Positions 14,975 through 18,639 of a stretch of DNA of 18,639 nucleotides are shown piece after piece. Position 1 is the stretch's first letter. Each line of letters starts with the position of its first letter. Made by a program: the position numbers and the translations under genes. Source of the stretch: an uncultured Lachnospiraceae bacterium (GTDB taxonomy: Bacteria > Bacillota > Clostridia > Lachnospirales > Lachnospiraceae); contig CAMWLB010000019.1 in the NCBI GenBank assembly GCA_947174985.1, forward strand, positions 1 to 18,639, given 5' to 3'. Under the pieces are notes generated by a model, which made no database searches, was not told where the DNA came from, and worked only from the letters and a program-made list of their open reading frames with translations.

Positions 14975-15046
14975 TGGCACCAGCTCCCTTCCGTTAATGT
15001 CCGGCAACTGGCATATCGCCCCTTTCGGCTCCCTAATTAGACACAC

Positions 15047-15076
15047 TATATATTTGGTTTGGTTGGATTGTATCAA
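15047..15076 (-). promoter_or_regulatory. Candidate promoter of the toxin mRNA
   Basis: On the minus strand TTGATA (15076-15071) and TATATA (15052-15047) are 18 bases apart. The transcript would start near 15040 and have a leader of about 66 nt before the toxin ATG. The remainder of the 14740-15300 gap, 15077-15210, is AT-rich and shows no gene. Confidence 0.45.
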
Positions 15077-15214
15077 TCAATGTTACAGATATGTGCTGCA
15101 TAAAAGCAACACAAGATAATACAGAATAAATAAAGAACACATATATGTTATCACAGGTCTGCAAAAAAGGAAAGCAGTTTTTATAAACATTTTATCAAAA
15201 TATTAATTGTATAT

Positions 15215-15279
15215 TTAAGAATCAGTTAAGAAATAGACAGGAATCAGGTTAAGATTTTTCACATCCTATATTTTATAAT
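15215..15279 (+). promoter_or_regulatory. Promoter with three TTAAGA boxes (response-regulator site) for the ABC operon
   Basis: TTAAGA occurs at 15215-15220, 15226-15231 and 15249-15254, spaced 11 and 23 bases start to start, so all on about the same DNA face. The last two sit in a longer direct repeat, GAATCAGTTAAGA and GAATCAGGTTAAGA. A perfect TATAAT is at 15274-15279 but has no good -35; the third box takes that place. This is the layout of an OmpR-type activator site. The 12681-13445 regulator is the nearest candidate to bind it. Confidence 0.65.
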
Positions 15280-15300
15280 GAGGATGTCTGGAGGGATATA

Positions 15301-16059
15301 ATGATGGAAACAATACTTACGGTCAAAGACCTATGCAAAACATTTTCAAATGGAAGCGTGCAGCAGCACGTGCTGAAAAACCTGAATTTGGCGGTGGAAA
15401 AGGGGGAGTTTGCGGTTATTATGGGAAACTCCGGTTCCGGCAAGAGCACACTTTTGTATGCGTTGTCGGGAATGGACCGGCCTACGCTGGGAAGCATTTC
15501 CTATCAGGGAGAAGAAATTTCAAAGTACGCAAATGACAAACTTGCAATTTTCAGGAGGAAGCACTGTGGCTTTGTATTTCAGCAGAATTATTTAAACGAT
15601 ACCATGAGCATTATGGATAATGTGCTGGTGAGCGGATTTTTGTCGGGACGCGGCAGGAAGGAGATTGCAGAAAAGGCGAAGGAGCTGCTTTTGGAAGTGG
15701 GGCTTTCGGAAGATACTTTTTCCAAGTTTCCGACGCAGCTTTCCGGCGGTGAGCAGCAGCGGGCGGCAATGGTGCGCGGCATCATCAATTCGCCGGAGAT
15801 ACTTTTTGCCGATGAGCCGACCGGCGCGCTGAACTCGCAGAACACAAAGCGTATTCTGGATATTTTAACAAAAATTCATGAAAACGGGCAGACAATTGTG
15901 ATGGTGACGCACGATATGAAGGCGGCGAGGCGCGGAAGCAGGGTGCTGTACTTAAAAGATGGCGTGATTACGGGAGAACTGCGGCTTGGCGATTACAAAA
16001 GCGGCGATAAGGAAAGGCATGACAGGCTGAAAAAGTTTCTTGAGGAGATGGGGTGGTAA
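15301..16059 (+). CDS. ABC transporter ATP-binding protein (MacB/LolD/BceA type)
   Basis: This 252-aa ATPase powers the adjacent FtsX-type permease. Walker A is GNSGSGKST (residues 42-50), the Q-loop is FVFQQNY (Q94-Q95), the ABC signature LSGGEQQ is at 147-153, Walker B is ILFADEP (D171, E172), followed by TGALNSQN, and the H-loop is MVTHDM (H204). The length and the 'EPTGALNSQN' sequence place it in the family that serves MacB/FtsX-type mechanotransmitter permeases. GGAGGG lies five bases before ATG 15301 (or eight before ATG 15304). The gene overlaps or abuts the permease start and lies behind the TTAAGA-box promoter, suggesting induction through a two-component system, possibly by an antimicrobial or envelope signal. 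Confidence 0.95.
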   Translation: MMETILTVKDLCKTFSNGSVQQHVLKNLNLAVEKGEFAVIMGNSGSGKSTLLYALSGMDRPTLGSISYQGEEISKYANDKLAIFRRKHCGFVFQQNYLNDTMSIMDNVLVSGFLSGRGRKEIAEKAKELLLEVGLSEDTFSKFPTQLSGGEQQRAAMVRGIINSPEILFADEPTGALNSQNTKRILDILTKIHENGQTIVMVTHDMKAARRGSRVLYLKDGVITGELRLGDYKSGDKERHDRLKKFLEEMGW

Positions 16060-18416
16060 GTATGGGTTCCTTGTGGTTTATTGCGAAAAATAATATAAAA
16101 AAAAGGAAGGGCGATGCCATTGTGCTGCTTTTTCTGGTGGCACTTGCGGCGCTGCTTCTGTACGTGAGCATATCGGTGCTGACGGGAACGGAAAAGGTAA
16201 TCCATGAGGCATATGAAGCCATGCATACGCCCGACTGGTTTTATATGACAAATATAGACTGTGAAGAACGCCTGACTGCACTGGTTGCGGATTTGGAAGA
16301 GGTGGAGGAGTTTGAAGTGGGGGACAGCCTCTACGTGATGGGCGGAAAATACAGGAAGGATTTGGAAACGGAAGCAGATGAATATAGTTTTCTGTTAGGC
16401 ACTATGGAGGAGGAAAGAACGATTGGAAAAATACCGGTTGTAGAAAATCCCTCCTACGACGCCATTTTGCTGCCCTATTATTTAAAATACAACGAGGGCT
16501 ATGAAGTCGGGGATTTTATCTGGCTGCAGTTTTATGAAAAGGAATACCGATTTTGTGTGGCCGGTTTTGTGAACGACCCGCTATTTGCGAATCCGCTTAA
16601 TATCAGTGTCTATAGCTGCTATATTACGGATGCGTGCATGAAGGATATATTGGAGGAAGAGCCTGCACTTGCCGGATACAGACAGCGCCAATACAGGGCG
16701 CGGCTCGGGGAGAGCAGTGATTCATGGAAATTTGATGAAAAGGTGTCCTTGATTCTGATAAAGGAAATTCCGGAACTTGCAGACGGTAATAATCTTGGGC
16801 TGAACTGGAATTCCATGAGCCACGGCGTATCCATTATGTCCAATATCAGCATGGGTATTATTCTGCTGTTTTCCGTACTTCTGCTGGTGGTAGCGGTGAT
16901 TATTATAAGGTTTTCCGTGCAAAACTTTGTGGAGTTAAATCTGAAAAATATCGGAATACTGAAAGCGTCAGGCTACACATCCCGGCAGCTTCGGGCAGCA
17001 TTGCTTTTAGAAATGGCAGCGCTTGCCTTTTTCGGAAGTATCGTTGGTCTTTTGGCAGGGGCTCTTGGCAGTCGATTTATCGGCAGTCTGGAGGGTATGA
17101 TGCTGGGGCTTAGCTGGAAGTTTGTTTTTGCACCGCAGGCAGCAGGTATTTCGCTGCTGGTGGTTTTAGGCGCAGTCTGTTTTACCGTACTGTTGTCAGG
17201 CAGGGTATACAGGAAAGTCACGGTGCTCGACGCGCTGCGCGGAGGCGTCCACACGCACAACTTTAAGAAAAATTATTTTCCGCTCCATGTCTGCAGGCTG
17301 CCGCAAAGCCTTGCCCTTGCAGGAAAAAATATACTGGGGGAAAAACGAAAAAACCTGTTGGTGCTTTGTATTGTCGCGTTACAGGCGCTTGTAACAATAA
17401 TCGGCTTTGCCCTGTATCAGAATTTTGCGGCGAATCCGGAAAAGCTCCTAAAGATGGGCGGCACGGAGGTGGGGGATGCTTACGTGACAGGGAAAAATCT
17501 GGACGAGGCAGGCAGCAGGATGGAGGACTGGGAGGAAACAGAAAAGGTGCTTTATTACAACAATTGCTCCGTCCGTCTCTATAGCGGCGATGAGTCAATC
17601 AGTCTGACCTGCGATATTTACAGAACACCGCAGGATGTCAACAATGAGATGCTGATAGAGGGGCGGCTTCCCATGTATGACAATGAAATTGTACTGACAG
17701 CAATAGTGGCGGAGCGGCTTTCTGTCGGCGTGGGCGATGTAATTTATGTAGAGGGAGGCGGTGAGCGCAAGGATTACATGATTTCGGGAGTGGATCAGAA
17801 ATTCAACAATGCCGGAATCAAGGCAATGATGACGTGGGAAGGCGCAGAGCGCCTGAATGGAGAAACGGCAGCAGTAGTCTTGCATCTGTATCTGAAGGAA
17901 GGCGTGTCCTTTGCTGACATACAAGAAAAATTGTCAGAAGAATTTCCGGATTTGGATGTTACCGAAGGAGCAAAACTAATAGAACATAGTTTTGCTGCGA
18001 TTCGCCTTGTCATGCAGATTATCTGTCTTATCTTTGTGACAATCACGGTTGTGGTAGTCGTTATGGTGGAGCTTCTTTTAGTGAAATCCAAAATTACAAA
18101 GGAGCGGAAAAACTATGGCATTCATAAGGCGCTTGGGTATACGACAGCGCAGCTTATCGGGCATACGCTGCTTGTCAATATGCCGGTGATATTTGCAGGG
18201 GCTGTTTTGGGAATTGTGCTGGGAAGAGGAGTGATAAATCCGCTCGTGTCTGCATTTCTCTCCGGATTAGGCATCAAGAAATGTGAGATAACAATCGATC
18301 CGATATGGTTTTTGGTTACTGTCTTCGGAATTGTGGCAGTCGCAGCAATTTCCTGTTTTATCAGCGCGGCAAGAATACGCCGGATAGAGCCGGTGAAGAT
18401 GCTTTCGGAGGATTAA
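16053..18416 (+). CDS. Two-domain FtsX-type ABC permease
   Basis: This 787-aa permease is built from two FtsX-like halves. TM1 is at about residues 22-42, with a first extracellular domain at about 45-262. TM2-TM4 lie near 265-287, 316-340 and 357-380 (with ELNLKNIGILKASGYTSRQL after TM2). TM5 is at about 433-455, with a second extracellular domain to about 645. TM6-TM8 lie near 650-675, 706-727 and 750-772 (with KERKNYGIHKALGYTTAQL after TM6), ending RIEPVKMLSED. That makes eight helices and two outer domains, unlike BceB, which has ten helices and one large loop. GTG 16053 has AGGAG five bases upstream and overlaps the ATPase stop; ATG 16062 is the alternative. It could export a lipid, peptide or drug; the substrate is not evident. 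Confidence 0.93.
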   Translation: MVSMGSLWFIAKNNIKKRKGDAIVLLFLVALAALLLYVSISVLTGTEKVIHEAYEAMHTPDWFYMTNIDCEERLTALVADLEEVEEFEVGDSLYVMGGKYRKDLETEADEYSFLLGTMEEERTIGKIPVVENPSYDAILLPYYLKYNEGYEVGDFIWLQFYEKEYRFCVAGFVNDPLFANPLNISVYSCYITDACMKDILEEEPALAGYRQRQYRARLGESSDSWKFDEKVSLILIKEIPELADGNNLGLNWNSMSHGVSIMSNISMGIILLFSVLLLVVAVIIIRFSVQNFVELNLKNIGILKASGYTSRQLRAALLLEMAALAFFGSIVGLLAGALGSRFIGSLEGMMLGLSWKFVFAPQAAGISLLVVLGAVCFTVLLSGRVYRKVTVLDALRGGVHTHNFKKNYFPLHVCRLPQSLALAGKNILGEKRKNLLVLCIVALQALVTIIGFALYQNFAANPEKLLKMGGTEVGDAYVTGKNLDEAGSRMEDWEETEKVLYYNNCSVRLYSGDESISLTCDIYRTPQDVNNEMLIEGRLPMYDNEIVLTAIVAERLSVGVGDVIYVEGGGERKDYMISGVDQKFNNAGIKAMMTWEGAERLNGETAAVVLHLYLKEGVSFADIQEKLSEEFPDLDVTEGAKLIEHSFAAIRLVMQIICLIFVTITVVVVVMVELLLVKSKITKERKNYGIHKALGYTTAQLIGHTLLVNMPVIFAGAVLGIVLGRGVINPLVSAFLSGLGIKKCEITIDPIWFLVTVFGIVAVAAISCFISAARIRRIEPVKMLSED

Positions 18417-18443
18417 ATATCTGATATAAATCCCTGACTTTTG

Positions 18444-18472
18444 TTGCGCTTCGGAAAAAAATCGGGTATGAT
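18444..18472 (+). promoter_or_regulatory. Candidate promoter of the last, partial gene
   Basis: TTGCGC (18444-18449) and TATGAT (18467-18472) are 17 bases apart, 36 bases before the ATG. It shows that the gene at the window edge is probably not part of the ABC operon. Confidence 0.45.
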
Positions 18473-18507
18473 AATAAAAGAGGCGTGCAAAAGAGGGATA
18501 ACATATC

Positions 18508-18639
18508 ATGTGGGGAAAAATAGCGTTATGGGCAACGGTTTTCTGGACGGGAGTCGTTGCGGGAAATATGGATTCTGTCACCAGTCAGGGTGAATCCATG
18601 CGGGAAGCATGGGAGATGCAGGAAAGTGTTTTGACAGAG
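18508..18639 (+). CDS. Start of a membrane-anchored or secreted protein (cut by window end)
   Basis: The first 44 codons are open to the edge. A hydrophobic N-terminal segment (MWGKIALWATVFWTGVVAG) is followed by a polar, Met/Glu-rich stretch (SMREAWEMQESVLTE). GAGGG lies ten bases before ATG 18508. No family can be named from this piece; it could be a signal-anchored protein of any kind. Confidence 0.6.
   Translation, partial: MWGKIALWATVFWTGVVAGNMDSVTSQGESMREAWEMQESVLTE

Noticed and set aside
14975..15076. N-terminal extension of the toxin peptide (34 codons)
   Set aside because: It covers the leader with the repeats and the ribosome site of the inner ATG, and reaches into the candidate promoter at 15047-15076.
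1..18639. CRISPR arrays, tRNA or rRNA genes, intact transposases
   Set aside because: No regularly spaced repeats, cloverleaf-like segments, rRNA sequence or transposase motifs were seen.

Overview
The window reads as chromosomal DNA of an anaerobic, low-to-mid GC Clostridia, most likely a gut Lachnospiraceae. The grounds are the gene families (ECF sigma plus small anti-sigma pair, LytTR/GHKL two-component system, YhfC/DUF3887/DUF3784 cluster, hydrogenase-like iron-sulfur chemoreceptor, short holin-like toxin), strong GGAGG ribosome sites with occasional TTG/GTG starts, and remnants of a Firmicutes MobA/MobL mobilizable element. Every confident large gene is on the + strand. No tRNA, rRNA, CRISPR array or intact transposase was seen.

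Layout. (1) 25-2753: a MacA-type adaptor and a MacB-type permease, with no ATPase gene between or after them. (2) 2775-4066: an ECF-type sigma factor overlapping a one-TM putative anti-sigma by ATGA, behind a plausible self-recognised promoter. (3) 4082-6075: a LytTR response regulator overlapping an AgrC/GHKL-type kinase that starts at TTG. (4) 6170-7042: an AT-richer GNAT acetyltransferase, a decayed short frame and a good intrinsic terminator. (5) 7103-8752: YhfC-type intramembrane protease, a long inverted repeat, a DUF3887-like lipoprotein and a DUF3784-like membrane protein. (6) 8753-10540: an accessory, decaying stretch with small unrecognised genes, frameshifts and a minus-strand relaxase remnant with internal deletions. 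(7) 10569-14739: a soluble 651-aa protein joining a 2[4Fe-4S] ferredoxin, a hydrogenase H-cluster-type domain, another Fe-S motif and a chemoreceptor signalling domain, followed by an OmpR-type regulator and a HAMP histidine kinase. (8) 14760-15076: a probable type I toxin-antitoxin locus. (9) 15215-18416: an ABC ATPase and two-domain FtsX permease behind a promoter with three TTAAGA boxes. (10) 18444-18639: promoter and start of a membrane-anchored protein cut by the window edge.

How the parts may work together. The kinase/regulator pair at 12681-14739 is the nearest OmpR-type system to the TTAAGA-box promoter of the ABC exporter, so control of that exporter is the simplest reading. The redox/H2-type chemoreceptor directly upstream could belong to the same signalling unit. 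The most intriguing object is the toxin locus at 14760-15076. It has a 29-aa membrane peptide on the minus strand, a convergent RNA of about 100 nt behind a near-consensus promoter, and the same two short sequences placed in both RNAs, so that a long toxin transcript could fold its 3' end back on its own ribosome site.
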